Of a DNA stretch of 64,000 nucleotides, positions 26,401 to 36,274 are shown piece by piece. Position 1 is the stretch's first letter; every line of letters begins with the position of its first letter. The position numbers were made by a program, and so were the translations under genes. The notes below the pieces were generated by a model. That model had not been told where the DNA came from and did no database searches. It worked only from the letters and a program-made list of their open reading frames with translations. The stretch comes from Biomphalaria glabrata (lineage: Eukaryota; Mollusca; Gastropoda; Planorbidae), in the NCBI RefSeq assembly GCF_947242115.1, contig NC_074715.1, positions 30,143,827-30,207,826 of the forward strand, read 5' to 3'.

Positions 26401-29400
26401 TTTCCTCCATCTGGCTATTCGATAAGTATTCCAGCTCCTCCATTTGTGGTGGCTTTATGAGATGAGCCATCCGTGTAAACTCTGATCCACTGATTGCCAG
26501 GGTAATGAGTTTGTAGAAAAGAGTTCACTAATTCCTTGAGCTCTGTTGGAATGTAGTGAGAATTTTTGGTTATATTTTCAATATGGTCTCTTATAGTAGG
26601 AAGAGTGCTTTTATCCCAGGGTTGAGATTCATTATGATGTATCGTTGATTCCAGAGTTATTTTCTCAAGATAGTGTTTATTTTTTAGGTTTGAAATTAGT
26701 CCTTTTGAGATGGTTTTAAGTGCCAGTTTTGTGGATTTTTGTTCTGAGTGGGTGCCTCTCCAAGGTTTACAATTGAATGAATTGGGAAAGGATTTTTATT
26801 TCTCTTCTTTCATCCAGAGAGACCAGGGCAGCAGTTTCCTCCATAGCTCTTATTGATGTTGTTTTGATTGTTCCTGTCATTATTCTTAGACCAATGTTTT
26901 GAACCTTGTCTATTTTTCTTAGGTTGGTTTGGGCTGCTGAGCCCCATGCTGTGGCACCATATTCTAGAACAGGTCCTACGTAACTGGTTTAGGTCTTTCT
27001 CAGGATGTGATTAGCTCCCCAATCTGTGCCAGCTAATTTTTTCATAAGTCTTAATGTTAGGTAGGTCTTAATGTCAGGTAGATCTTAAGGTTCTTCTTAG
27101 ATGTAGTGAAGCATCTCATTTGTCTGACTTCAATGGGGAGTGAGTTCCAAACCTTTAGTCCACATACTGAAAATGCCAACAAACTATAACTTATGAGAGA
27201 AAAGTGTAGCACAACTAAAAGCCTAACTTCTTTTCTGAGGAATTTATGGAGTGATTATTTGAACTTCAGTAATACATACTTGTATTCAGCAGAGAAAACA
27301 AACTGTTTGCAGGATGCAGAGTCATACAATTCTAATTTTTCTTGCTCTGTAAACTCTCTAGGATATGTCTGTACAGTGGCTGTCCTTGGGTAGGTCCAGT
27401 TTGTCTGTACACCTTCAGAGGTCACTTCATGGATAGCCTTTAAAAAAAAAAAGTTTGAAATTATGCAATTCAACTTATTTTATAAGTTTTTTATTTGTTT
27501 TTTGAAATAGAAAATATTGTCTCATTACCTGAGTACCTTTGTCCAACTCAATGCGAGCTACAGCAAAACTACGATCTTCAGAAGAAGGACAATCAACACT
27601 ACCATCTTTAGCATCGCTGACATTTCTATCTTCAAATGTAACAGCTGCACCAAATTCCTTTCTTATTCGTTTCACTGAAACTTTCAACTGTAGGGGAAAC
27701 ATTAATAAAGATTAAGAAAGGTGTAAATGTCTACATTGACTAAACATTGAACATTAGAAGACTGATAGTGTAGAGCATACAAATATAACTTTAGAATAGA
27801 AAACAAAATTGAGTTGAAAACATTAATTGGGGAGAATCTTTCTGTTTGAATTCAATGAAAAGTAAAATGTCACAATCTTTTTTTTAGTTTGTTACTCAGA
27901 AAACGTTAAAAAAAAAAAAAAAAAAAAAAATTGAAGAATTACCTCCCTTCTTCCACACAACAAAATTCTGTTCTAGCTTATTACTCTAGAAAAGTTACTC
28001 CATAAGATTGTTTAAAACAACAAAACATAATGAAACTGCACACATTTATGTCAAGGGAGAAGGGAAACTACCTTTCTTCTTCCTTCTTTTAATATTCCTT
28101 CATCTATTTCTTTTTCACTCCCTTGCGACACCCACTCCTTAGACTCTGGTGGTACATATAGGTACACAGTGTCATCCTCCTCTTCAGCAGCCTGACTGTC
28201 TGCTTCTGTCTTATCTTCCTCTGTTGACTAGATGGACAAATTAAAAGTACTATACTAAAATGATGTAGTCACTATGTCTGTTGAAATGTGTTTATTTTAC
28301 ATCATGGACAATAAGTTTTTATATGTAATTGTACTTAATTCTAGTTATGTCATAATAATTCATATAAATGTAACTTAAATCATTCGAATGTACCCTGTTA
28401 GACCTTTAAAGATTTTCTTCAATTTTATGGCCAGCATATAAGAGGATTGTAGTCATTATCATCAAAATTTACTTTTAGACACCTGAGATCAATGAATCTG
28501 TATCAATAGTATCTGTGTGTTTTGCAAAATGTGATACAGTAGTTTTATAATAGACATGACATTTAAGACATAATAACAGCTCTGAGGCACAATACTTAAT
28601 GAGACAAGGATAACTATTGTAGGCTAGTGCTGTTATTATATATTACATTTCATGTTGATTCATCATTCGTTACAGCACTAAAGCTTCCCACTCCATTTAT
28701 GTTTCAGTGTTACAATTGTTACACAAATTTACTCATGGATAATAAAGATGATGATTATTATTATTATTATCATTCTCGTTCATCAAAACCCATTTACATA
28801 ATTACATGATAATCTAAATCCAATGAAACCAAATCATGCAGAGAATACCTTCATTGCTACAGACAAGCTCTGATTAAGATTTATGGACAACAAACCTTCA
28901 ATAACAACTCTTTAGCTTCCTCTGTAAGTGCAACAACAAAATTCTGTCCATATTTGAATTCATAATCATACATAATGAGTATATCCTCCCCAGGATAGTC
29001 CTAAAAAAAAAAAAAAACATCCTTATCCATTAGTATATAAGACAATGTATTGAAGATTGAGACAACAACAAAACATACTATAACAAAAACTAAAATTGTT
29101 TGATTATATAATCATATGCGCATTTTAGTTTTTTATTAAAATTTAACTCTGTATTATATGATAGAAAAAAGTCATTTAAAGAACAACGAAACATTAATAA
29201 CCTAAATATAGTTATGATGAAGTACAAAGGACAAAAATAAAAGTTTTACTTGAAACCTAGCTATAAAATATATAAACAAATTATTAAACACAAAAAACAA
29301 GCAAATTTAGTCTATACCATGAAGCCTGTTCATTTACACTGTTGACCTATGCACAATATGCCTAACTCCTAAATTAACAAAGTTGAGAAATGAGCAAGAA

Positions 29401-32400
29401 ATAAACCTTGTACAACTGACCAAGATTTCCTGTTTAAAAGGATGAAAGTCACAAACAGCTGCTCTCATTCTCATATCTTCCAAAATGTCAGCTTTGGGAA
29501 TCATTATAAATGGGTTCTCAATGGTGACATCCTCATCACACTTGCAGTTGTATATCTCCTGAGTCTTGGAGGTCATGAACAGAGGGAAGACATTCTCAGG
29601 CAGTGCTTAATTCAAAACAGAAAATAAAAGAAGTTATAGGTCAAGTAGAGCCACTAATAAAACATTCACCAGAGTTGTATCATGAATATGGTGGTAAACC
29701 AATTGTGTTTTTAATCTTATTACCTATGTACAGAAGATAATGACAAAAAATTTTCTTGTAATTAAATGTGTCCATGTCATCTAGGGGTGGGGGGGGGGCG
29801 GTGGCTGAGCAGTAAAGCACTTGGCTTCTGAGCCGAGGGTCCTGGGTTCGAATCCTGGTGAAGATTGGTATTTTTATTTCGGGATCCTTGGGCACCTGTG
29901 AATCCACCCAGCTCAAATGGGTACCAGACATTAGTTGGGGATAAGTAAAGGCGGTTGGTCGTTATGCTGGCCACATAACACCCTTGTTAACTGTAGGCCC
30001 TAAAGACCATGAGGTCTGAAAGGGGAACTTTTTTTTTTCTATGTCAACTAGACAAAATGTTGGACGCATTTTGGTTCAAGTAATTTCTAAGGTGTCAACA
30101 GCTCTGACTGACTGATTTAGGAAGTGTACAAATAACAATGAAAGACAATTAGTGAAGTCAGTTAAAAAGGTTTATACCAGATGCTCTTCTATGGATTTAT
30201 TCTTTTAACTAATTTATATTGCATCGGAATATCATACATGTTCATTTATTTTGAGTCTATTAATTCATAATATTATCTTATCTTAAATATTATAGACATT
30301 AATTCAAAAAAGATAATTATGTCCTATGCATTTCATGTGTAAATCTAGTCATGCATATTAATCAATGACTTAAACTCTGCCAAGTTGTTGGTTTTCCTGG
30401 CTAATTCAGGCAACCCATTCCATTCTCTAATGACACAAGTGAAGAAGGAACATTTGTACGAATTTGTTCTAGCATATGGAATAAGAAATGTGCCTCTTTG
30501 TGTATTTCATTAGGTTTTATTTTTCTATTTGTAAATTATGGTTTAGTATTTTAAGTATTATAGCTACTTTACTTTTTATTCTTCTGTCCTGAAGTAACTT
30601 TAAGTTTAGTAATTTTACCAATGGTAATTAAATTGGAATATTCGTTTGTTATAAATCACATTGCTCTATTTTGTATTTGTTCTAGTTTCTTTATTTCTTG
30701 AGTTCAGGGATCCCAAACAGAGGATGCATATTCTAATATTGGCCTAACTAAGTTAAATAGCATTTTAGTTTTATGTTCTTGATTGATTTGTAAAAACTTC
30801 TTTTAATAAACCCTAATATCTTGCTTGATTTTTTAATAATTTCATCAATATGGGGATTCAATGATAACTTTTCATTTATTATAACACCTAAATATTTTTG
30901 AGTTTAGCAATATGGTAGATCATTTATGTAAATTAGAAACTAGAGTTTACTATTATTGATGATGATTTGGAGCAATTTATAATTACAGTTTGTTGTTTTC
31001 ATAGTAGGAAATCCTGAATCCATTGATGTAATGAACCATTAATCCCAAAGTATTTTTGTTTTTTTAGCAGGCTATGGCAGTGGACTTTGTCAATTGCCTT
31101 AGAAAAGTCTAATAAAATTGATAAATTAAATATGATAAATAAACACTGATTTTTTTTGCTATACATCATTGAAATGGTAATAAAATGTAACCTACAACTA
31201 CAAATGTGGTATGCACTCTGGACTGTTAGATGGTCTCAAACCCTCCTTACAACTAGGGAGTTATTTCCTCATAGTTTTCTCACTGCATGACAAGTTACCA
31301 TTATATGGAGACATTCTAAGATGAAAAACAACTAACTACCAGGCCCATAATGGCAATAAATATTATTTTTAGTTTTTAAACAAACACATCATTCTTAACA
31401 TCTTGGGGGAAAAGAAGTAAACTTTTAGTTTAAATTTTCAAACCAAATAAATCTATAAATGCATGACCATTTCAAAAAGTTATACTTGGTTTTATTTGTA
31501 ATGTAAATGACCAACCATTAGCTTCAGTTGATTCAGCGACTGGCTGAGTTTGTTCCACTTGAATATCATCTTTAGATGGTTTACCTTTGACTATAAAAAA
31601 AAAAAGAAATTAATAAATATCATTATCAAGCTGCATACTATAACAATCTCTTGTCAGGATTCACACAATATATTAAAATTTTCAGTGTTAAATGTTATGG
31701 AGAGTGTGTACTAACAAGAATAACACCACAGTAAAAACAAATTTTAAAAAATACTGAAAATATGAGATAATAACCAATTGATCAGTATCATTGGCCTCCT
31801 TCAGTCGTAAAACGACTATGGTTCATCTCGAACACCTTTGCATATGGTTGTGGAGCCCTATTTTGGAGAGACACTCCTGTCCATATATATTGCAGGTCAA
31901 GGTGGCTCTCGCTTTGGTGGTGGAGGAGCTGGCCATTTTCCATGAGGCACTCTTTTCCTCAAGAGCAGAGGCCCATGTTTTCTCGCTGTCTGAAGCGATA
32001 TTGATCAGTATATATATAACTGGATATTACATTATTATTACCTTTAGTTTTTACGACTTTCTTTTCTTTTTTATCAGTTTCTGGAGGTGAATCAGCATTG
32101 GCTGAGATGTTTTTTTCACGCTGACTACTGTCCTGATATGACAATAATAGCTGACAATTAATTAATTAATATCCAAAAATATGTCACAAAATCTAAATTT
32201 CTTTCCTATTTAAGATAATTGAAATAATAATAACAGATTCTAAACTGTTCACAATAATAAATTTTATTAATCCAGAAATGTAGTGATTACATAAATGTAA
32301 GAAAACCTAAAAACAGTGGAATACAAATTTTTCACAATTAGTTCTTTAAGAGTAAAGATGAAAGACAGATATGCTTTATAAAAGTCCAGATTTTTACGAT

Positions 32401-32707
32401 AAAAGGATAAAGTGTGCTAAATATTTATTCATAATATAATCATGAAAAATCTATGAATTATACACTTAGTGGAGAAAGGTATAACATGGCTGCTGATTTC
32501 TAACTAACATTTGTACATGTATTATGAAAAGTAAATTATTTATTTCATTTCTTTAAAAAAACAATCAATGAGGTCATCCAAACAATTTGATCATACCTCT
32601 TCCTTATCTTCAACTTGAGTCATTTCTTTCTCCATATTTCCATTGACATTTTTATCTTCACCTACCAAATCTGTTTTTTGTGTTTCTGTATTTTCACTTT
32701 CAGCCAT
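11440..32707 (-). CDS. DNAI3: Dynein axonemal intermediate chain 3 (WDR63), 22 coding exons
   Basis: Intermediate chain of an axonemal inner-arm dynein; acts in cilia and flagella. Exons 5' to 3': 32707-32597, 32132-32042, 31590-31516, 29605-29421, 29000-28896, 28227-28072, 27687-27529, 27437-27280, 25337-25226, 25005-24802, 24589-24416, 23274-23152, 21203-21130, 20131-20005, 19892-19808, 18308-18181, 17716-17653, 14420-14290, 13984-13780, 13664-13573, 12526-12404, 11577-11440. All introns are GT-AG and phases match throughout, giving 939 aa (human about 891). Recognised blocks: TSKTQEIYNC and DFHPFKQ (N-terminal), LALQQNEI, ITCIQWHP, GGCYNGQIILWDITSHADR (W about 486), VLFWD (about 581), VGGWTFALWKEG, TRPGVFFISKVDGTIDVWDL (W about 793), GTLHILEIPW, then a charged coiled coil (854-894). 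The N-terminal 75 residues are acidic and poorly conserved. The exon 8 donor (GTATGT, phase 2) and weak exon 9 acceptor were chosen because they restore the conserved spacing. Introns carry LINEs and SINEs but none touches an exon. Confidence 0.95.
12006..12284 (+). mobile_element. tRNA-derived SINE, family A, with perfect 16-bp target duplication
   Basis: The head GGGGCACAGTGGCTGAATGG resembles a tRNA A box. A decayed B box follows, then the family core (GAGTCCACCCAAATCAAATGGG...AAAGTAAAGGC) and the end GGTCTAAAAGGGGAAC. The 16-bp direct repeat TAATGACTTTTACAAG flanks it exactly (11990-12005 and 12285-12300), as expected for LINE-driven retroposition. It lies in DNAI3 intron 21. Confidence 0.92.
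12611..12690 (+). repeat. Dispersed repeat fragment shared with 49091-49170
   Basis: Shares an interrupted match, including CAGTTGCGACCTGC and GTGTTTCA(A/C)ATGAC, with the edge of the LINE relic near 49.1 kb. It is probably a short piece of the same LINE family in DNAI3 intron 20. Confidence 0.45.
15094..17518 (-). mobile_element. 5'-truncated I-clade (nimbus-like) LINE with 795-codon open frame
   Basis: The frame 17508-15121 runs from inside the reverse transcriptase to the C terminus. RT motifs include SYRPISLTS, FIDLQQAYDRV, LPQGSALS and YADDLL. An RNase H domain follows (IYTDGSAFKATINAGLGAF, FTDSQSTLQAL, WIPGHIGIMGNEKADKL), then a C-terminal CRHC...H...C finger. RT plus RNase H is the I-clade arrangement; nimbus is the known family in Biomphalaria. 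The 3' end is a GAA-repeat tail (TTC repeats, about 15094-15110). A perfect 12-bp target duplication, ATTTAGTTATAC, lies at 15082-15093 and 17519-17530. The endonuclease, gag-like ORF1 and N-terminal RT are missing, so the copy cannot move by itself. The unbroken frame and perfect duplication mean recent insertion. It sits in DNAI3 intron 17, in the same orientation as the gene. Confidence 0.95.
18690..19450 (+). mobile_element. Degenerate LINE fragment (RT and C-terminal part)
   Basis: Broken plus frames recall the LINE family with FTYLGSI and a GVRQGC motif: FSIKTGVRQWCILSLFLFLL, then LDKFTYLGSIT, then a decayed LLYGSETW-like segment (TAKYACET). Stops and frameshifts are numerous, so it is old. 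It sits in DNAI3 intron 15, opposite to the gene. Confidence 0.7.
19455..19633. repeat. 28-bp minisatellite, about 6.4 copies
   Basis: Units contain GTCAGGTCTTTATACAGTGG, with TTTTATACAC variants at alternate positions. It directly follows the LINE fragment in DNAI3 intron 15 and may have grown from its end. The open frame across it is a by-product of the periodicity. Confidence 0.92.
20160..20640 (+). repeat. Dispersed element R, near-complete copy
   Basis: Starts near CTCTGTCTGTCTGTCTGCC and consists of two related halves, each with a TCTCCCACACCC/CCCTCACAC word, a CAATTATTCATTG-like word and a TTAATTACT...AAGGGAAA(C/T) word. It matches the reverse complement of 38590-39215 over its whole length, and shorter parts match 38325-38510 and 39680-39900. 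No coding capacity; the class is unknown (possibly a non-autonomous DNA element). It lies in DNAI3 intron 13. Confidence 0.75.
20645..20745 (+). mobile_element. 3' fragment of SINE family B
   Basis: Matches the tail of the 10535 copy: CCATCCCCTATCCTCC...GGACTAGG...AAAACATGTAAAACATTTTAC. It directly adjoins element R. Confidence 0.5.
21425..21595 (-). mobile_element. Degenerate SINE family A copy
   Basis: In reverse it retains CAGCACAACAACCAATTAC...TTTACTTTCC, CCATTAGAGCTGATTGAATC and TCATCAGGATTCAAA, in the same order as the intact copy at 41497-41764. Much diverged; DNAI3 intron 12. Confidence 0.55.
21731..23047 (-). mobile_element. 5'-truncated CR1/Jockey-group LINE
   Basis: Encodes, in broken frames, SLLKKLKYFAINGPLHQWIKDF, GVPQGTVLGPLLFLIYINDL and FADDCIIYR of the reverse transcriptase, then the C-terminal block MVRPIMEYASSVWDP...AWNGLPELARKTSDLAEF. 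The 3' end is a TAAGA repeat (TCTTATCTTAT on +). It carries a tandem duplication (about 27 bp) around 22556-22609 that disturbs the frame, plus further stops. It shares nearly all its length with 50740-52600, so both are fairly young. DNAI3 intron 12. Confidence 0.9.
25540..25664. repeat. Left part of a dispersed repeat split by a LINE
   Basis: Begins AATAATAATTTTATTTATGT and ends GGTAGTCTTAA. The likely continuation starts at 27059 (GGTAGGTCTTAA), on the other side of the LINE. The TTTATTTATRTAGYGCTG start is a common form of dispersed invertebrate repeat. DNAI3 intron 8. Confidence 0.55.
25665..27058 (-). mobile_element. Degenerate I-clade LINE (RT end plus RNase H)
   Basis: Same family as the 15094 copy but older. 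Reading down the minus strand gives ATAWGSAAQTNLRKIDKVQN, RNase H (RVYTDGSSHKATTNGGAG...GNKMAVTLAK) and the C-terminal FQLRTGHDRMRQH, with several stops and shifts. The 3' end has a GAA tail (TTCTTCTTCTTG on +). The flanks GGTAGTCTTAA and GGTAGGTCTTAA look like an imperfect target duplication. DNAI3 intron 8, same orientation as the gene. Confidence 0.85.
27059..27270. repeat. Right part of the dispersed repeat split by the LINE
   Basis: Contains ATCTTAAGGTTCTTCTTAGATG, GTGAGTTCCAAACC and GTCCACATACTGAAAATGCC. In reverse it reads like a LINE C-terminal tail (VCGLKVWNSLPIEVRQ). It ends within a few bases of the 5' splice site of DNAI3 exon 8 (27279). Confidence 0.5.
29785..30038 (+). mobile_element. 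tRNA-derived SINE, family A, well preserved
   Basis: The head GGCGGTGGCTGAGCAGTAAA is an A box and GGGTTCGAATCC is a perfect B box. The body has CTGTGAATCCACCCAGCTCA and AGTAAAGGCGG and ends GGTCTGAAAGGGGAAC plus a T-run. The flanks CCATGTCATCTAG and CTATGTCAACTAG are an imperfect 13-bp target duplication. DNAI3 intron 3. Confidence 0.92.
30272..31115 (-). mobile_element. Degenerate CR1/Jockey-group LINE copy with internal deletion
   Basis: Third copy of the 21731/50740 family. It keeps the TATCTTATCTTA 3' end, the AACCCATTCCATTCTCTAATG segment and the RT-core segment near 30920-31100, but lacks several hundred bases between about 30900 and 30920. Divergence is clearly higher than between the other two copies. 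DNAI3 intron 3. Confidence 0.85.
31781..32025 (+). repeat. Dispersed repeat of unknown class
   Basis: Starts at GTATCATTGGCCTCCTTCAG. The same start, then a diverged body, occurs at 39556-39660 (TATCATTGGCCTCCCTCAG). The stretch is GC-richer than the intron around it and has no meaningful coding. DNAI3 intron 2, about 17 bases from exon 2. Confidence 0.55.
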
Positions 32708-32995
32708 GATTACAATAGAAATCAAATAACTGTATCACAAGTTGTTTTTTTTCTGTATTGAAATATAACATGTAAAATTTAAAATGTTTCAAGTTTTATT
32801 TTAAATTTGTGCCTTATATATTTTTTTGGGTTGATATTATAAAATTAGTCTAAATTAAGCAAAAGCCTATGTAAAAAGCAATAAAAACTAAAGTATCTTA
32901 AAAAATTTGTTTAAAAAAATGCAATATAAATCAATGACTACGAAAACTCTAATCAGAATGATTTAAGTCATCACTTTCATTTTTTAGAGCATGTT

Positions 32996-34272
32996 CAGGG
33001 CCAGATTTAAGTAGGTGGAGTCCTGGGGCAAAATGTTTGTGGAGTCCTGGGGCAAAATGTTTGTGGAGGCCCTTACACTTTTTCAAAAGCTATTTAATAG
33101 CAAGGCACATTTTAGAAGAAAGAAATAGAGTACTTGTACATTTGATCTAATTTTCCTACTTCAAAAACAATTATTTAATATGTAATTTTAGTAAAAAATG
33201 TATATACAGTATTTTTTTGTAGGGTGACCCACTGCCGTAGATCAGAAACTGCAATTATATATTACAAGCACACTACAAGTGGACACTTCTTAACAACGAC
33301 AAAGTTGCCATCTGTAAAACGGTTTCTTCTGTCTCTAAAGACAATGGGTACGCATCATGCCTCATGCGCCCTGATGAATCAATAGTTTTAGTTTCTTCCT
33401 GAGTCCAGTGAGAATCTGATGTGACTAAACAAACCTATTATAGTCATTTATAGAGGGACAAAGTTTGCCACATTTTGTGCATATGGACGGTCCTGCTTAA
33501 AGGATATCTAATAAGGCAGCTTTATTTTTCATTCTCTTGGCTATGACCAGTTCATTCATTTTGCTCTCAGCTAGGTTTATAACAACACGTACAGTCTGTC
33601 TCCATGCGTAAATTTTGCATGATTTTCTACCAAATAATTTCTTTGATGATGGTAGTCCTCAGATCTCACTTAAAGACATCTCTGGGTCAGACTTGGGAAT
33701 ATCCTGGGATCTGACTCCCTCAGCAAGCTTAGCCTTGAGGATATTCTTAGGATGTCTTCCATCTGGCATGTGGGTGACAAGTACAAGCCAGGATAGTCAT
33801 CTCTGGAAGATGAAGTACATATTCACAGCAAATTCGAGGAAGCCATTTTAACCTGGCTTGACATCAACATCAAGCAAAACCGAAAATTTTGTTAGCCAGA
33901 GACTAAAGATGCATCACTCACTGTTAGCTAGAGATGCATCACTCACCTCCCATTCGCAAGAAGGATTACAAAGGCAGGTAACTGCTTGGGCAGTTGCAAA
34001 TTAAGAACTCAGTTTTACAATAAGATTCACCAAGACTGACATTGCCTGAATGTGCTCATGGCAAGTATTGGAAATCGCATCCTTACCTTAGAATTGAGGA
34101 ATTTACCTACCAGGGTTCAACTATTGCAAGCAGCCCTAAATTTAGACTTTGAAGTGACAAATGTACCATGTCAATCATAAGATTCATGAACCATCTAAAT
34201 CTATTTGTGGGGGCCCCTTTTTTGTGGAGTAGTCCTTGGGGCTTTAGGCACGCCTGCCTGAATCTGGCCGTG
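32996..34272. mobile_element. hAT-type non-autonomous transposon with a LINE fragment inside
   Basis: The terminal inverted repeats are CAGGGCCAGATTTAAGTAGG on the left and, reading in from the right end, CACGGCCAGATTCAGGCAGG (16 of 20 match). The flanks AGCATGTT (32988-32995) and ATCATGTT (34273-34280) are an 8-bp duplication with one change, as hAT elements make. The middle (about 33226-34190) is a separate LINE fragment, leaving roughly 300 bp of the hAT element itself. No transposase. Confidence 0.75.
33226..34190 (-). mobile_element. Degenerate LINE C-terminal fragment inside the hAT element
   Basis: The minus strand reads HMPDGRHPKNI, KAKLAEG, DPEMSLSEI and, further on, ICTKCGKLCPSIN, a decayed form of the Cys-finger C terminus of LINEs with RMPDxRLPK and CxxCxRxCxSRIGL motifs. 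Many stops. The edges are approximate. Confidence 0.5.
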
Positions 34273-34324
34273 ATCATGTTTAATAATTAAAATGATAACA
34301 GATCTATTACATACAAATTTACAA

Positions 34325-34455
34325 TAGAAAGAGGAAGAGGGATCGGACCAGGAATACATGGCGCAGCGATTTGGAAGCAGATGGGCAATACGTGGGGACA
34401 GTTGTAGAGACTCACACAGAACTGAGATGCCTGGAGGAACCTAGTTGGTGGCCTG
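34325..34455 (+). mobile_element. LINE 3'-end fragment
   Basis: Decayed plus reading close to RGRGIGPGIHGAAIWKQMG, NTWGQL and DAWRNLVGGL, the usual end of LINEs carrying KRGRPRxTWRR...W..LV.GLC. Confidence 0.55.
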
Positions 34456-34609
34456 GTACAAACATATTATTGCATTGGGTGTATACTACTATATAATATA
34501 TAAATATAGAGACATATGCACTCTCTGCCTCAGGATTTTAATGCTTTACCATCACCGATAACAAAAACAGAACAAAAACTCTTTATTTTCTAGTAACAGC
34601 ATATCAAGA

Positions 34610-34800
34610 TTGATTCTAGGTTATTAGATCTATAATAATCTATATTATCTAGAATAATCTAGACCTAGATCTATATAGATTACTGCGTGCTAAAACTGAT
34701 GTAGCTAGTAGATCTAGATTCAAGTAGTTTAGTACTAGAAAGTCTAGACTTAACTCAATAACTGGTAGATCTCTAGACTCTAGATCTATTTACTACCCAG
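34610..34800. repeat. TCTAGATC-rich low-complexity island
   Basis: Dense, irregular copies of AGATCT, TCTAGA and CTAGATC, with AT-rich spacers. Similar islands occur at about 36160-36260, 37250-37330, 37520-37760, 47150-47880, 53560-53980, 56200-56680 and 57355-57620. Confidence 0.6.
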
Positions 34801-35902
34801 AGTCTCAGCGTGGATTCAGGAGTGGTAGATCCACCATATACAAATATACATGATATCCTCTCTGCAACTACTGCAGGAGAAATTCAGAGAGAGAGACAGA
34901 CCCCATTACATCGTTTTTGGTGATCTGACTAAAGTCAGCAGAAGTGGCCTTTTCAAACTCCAAAGGAAAATAGGTTGCCCTCCCAAACTACTTAAGTTCA
35001 TTGAGTGCTTTCACGATGAAATGAAAATGAAATGTACTGTCAAATTCAATGGAGCCCAATCAGCACCTTTTGAGGTTAGCAGTGGTGTCAAGCAGGGATG
35101 TGTGCTCGCACCTACTCTGTTTGGCATATTCAACGATGGTGTGTTTCTCCATACAAGATCCTCTGGAAAACTAGTTCAGAACACAAATACTGCACCTAAG
35201 TAAACATTAATGGCCAACCACTAGAAATTGTTGATCACTTTTGCTATCTAGGCTCCATCATATCCAACAATGCTCTTCTGGATAAAGACATTAACAACAG
35301 GATAGCCAAAGCAATGGGCACCATGTCACGGTTGCAGAAAAGAGTGTGGGACATATTGCTGACTAACAATATCAAAGCATTAGTCTACTGGACCTGTGTG
35401 ATGAGCACTTTGCTATACGGAAGTGAAACATGGTCAACCTACTCATGGCAGGAAAAAAAGCTGAATTTCTTCCACCTCTGATGCCTAAGGCGGATCTTGA
35501 AAATAAGGTGGCAAGATAAAATAACCAATGAGGAAGTGGCTTGGCCACATTCATAGAATGCCAGTAGGTTGACTTCCACAAGACATTCTGTATGGCAATC
35601 TAATAGAAGGCGGGAGAGCTGCTGGTCGCTCACTTTTGCGGAATACGGATGAGTGCAAACGCGACATGAAGCTCTTCAAAATCGACATTAACAGCTGGCA
35701 AAAAGTAGTACTGGAAGGATCCACATGGAGAGAGAGCATAAAGGAAGGGTCTCGAATTGCAGATGCCATACACAACAGAAGCAGAAAGAAGGATGAAAAT
35801 GCAACGGCGCCTGGTGATTACATATGCCCAACCTGCGACCGCAGCTGTGTATCAAGGATTGGCCTCTTTAGTCACACAAAAAGTTGCAAAGGGAAAAGAT
35901 AG
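34800..35902 (+). mobile_element. 5'-truncated LINE, RT to C-terminal zinc finger
   Basis: Plus frames in order: SQRGFRSGRST, LQEKFRERDRPHYIVFGDLT, LQRKIGCPPKLLKFI, SSGVKQGCVLAPTLFGIF, then FCYLGSIISNNALLDKDINN, LLYGSETWSTY, RRILKIRWQDKITNEEV and finally ICPTCDRSCVSRIGLFSHTK before a stop (35902). The YADD segment is missing between 35160 and 35210, and several shifts break the frame. This is the family ending in a C-x2-C...SRIGL-x-SH finger. Confidence 0.88.
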
Positions 35903-36274
35903 TCTCTCAAGATGTAAAATGCCATAGAATAGATCTATTAACTAAATTAGTACATTGACTAAAATACAACGTTCTAGTCTTACAGAGACTAAAAGTCACT
36001 GGATCTAGATATATAGCCTACTGTTAGCCTAAGGGCTAATGAACCTAATGTAAACTCCACACTACGATTACAGTATTGCATTAAATTCATTAATGCTTAA
36101 TTTAAGTTTTAAGTCAATAAGTGAGTTTTAGCTTAATTTGAAGTGAACTTAGAATTAGAAATATAATGGATCTAGAATCTAGATTAGTAGTATATAGAGT
36201 AGAATAGATTATACCAACACAGGTAACATTACACTTCAATCTAGACTTAGATGGCTTAAGATAAATATTTATAT

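Noticed and set aside
27326-27328. Alternative DNAI3 exon 8 donor (GTATGACTC)
   Set aside because: It would delete the conserved block between EKLEL and LALQQNE; the later GTATGT donor restores exact family spacing.
29798-29865. Head of SINE family A as a functional tRNA gene
   Set aside because: A and B boxes are good but the acceptor and anticodon stems do not pair fully and the unit continues into the SINE body.
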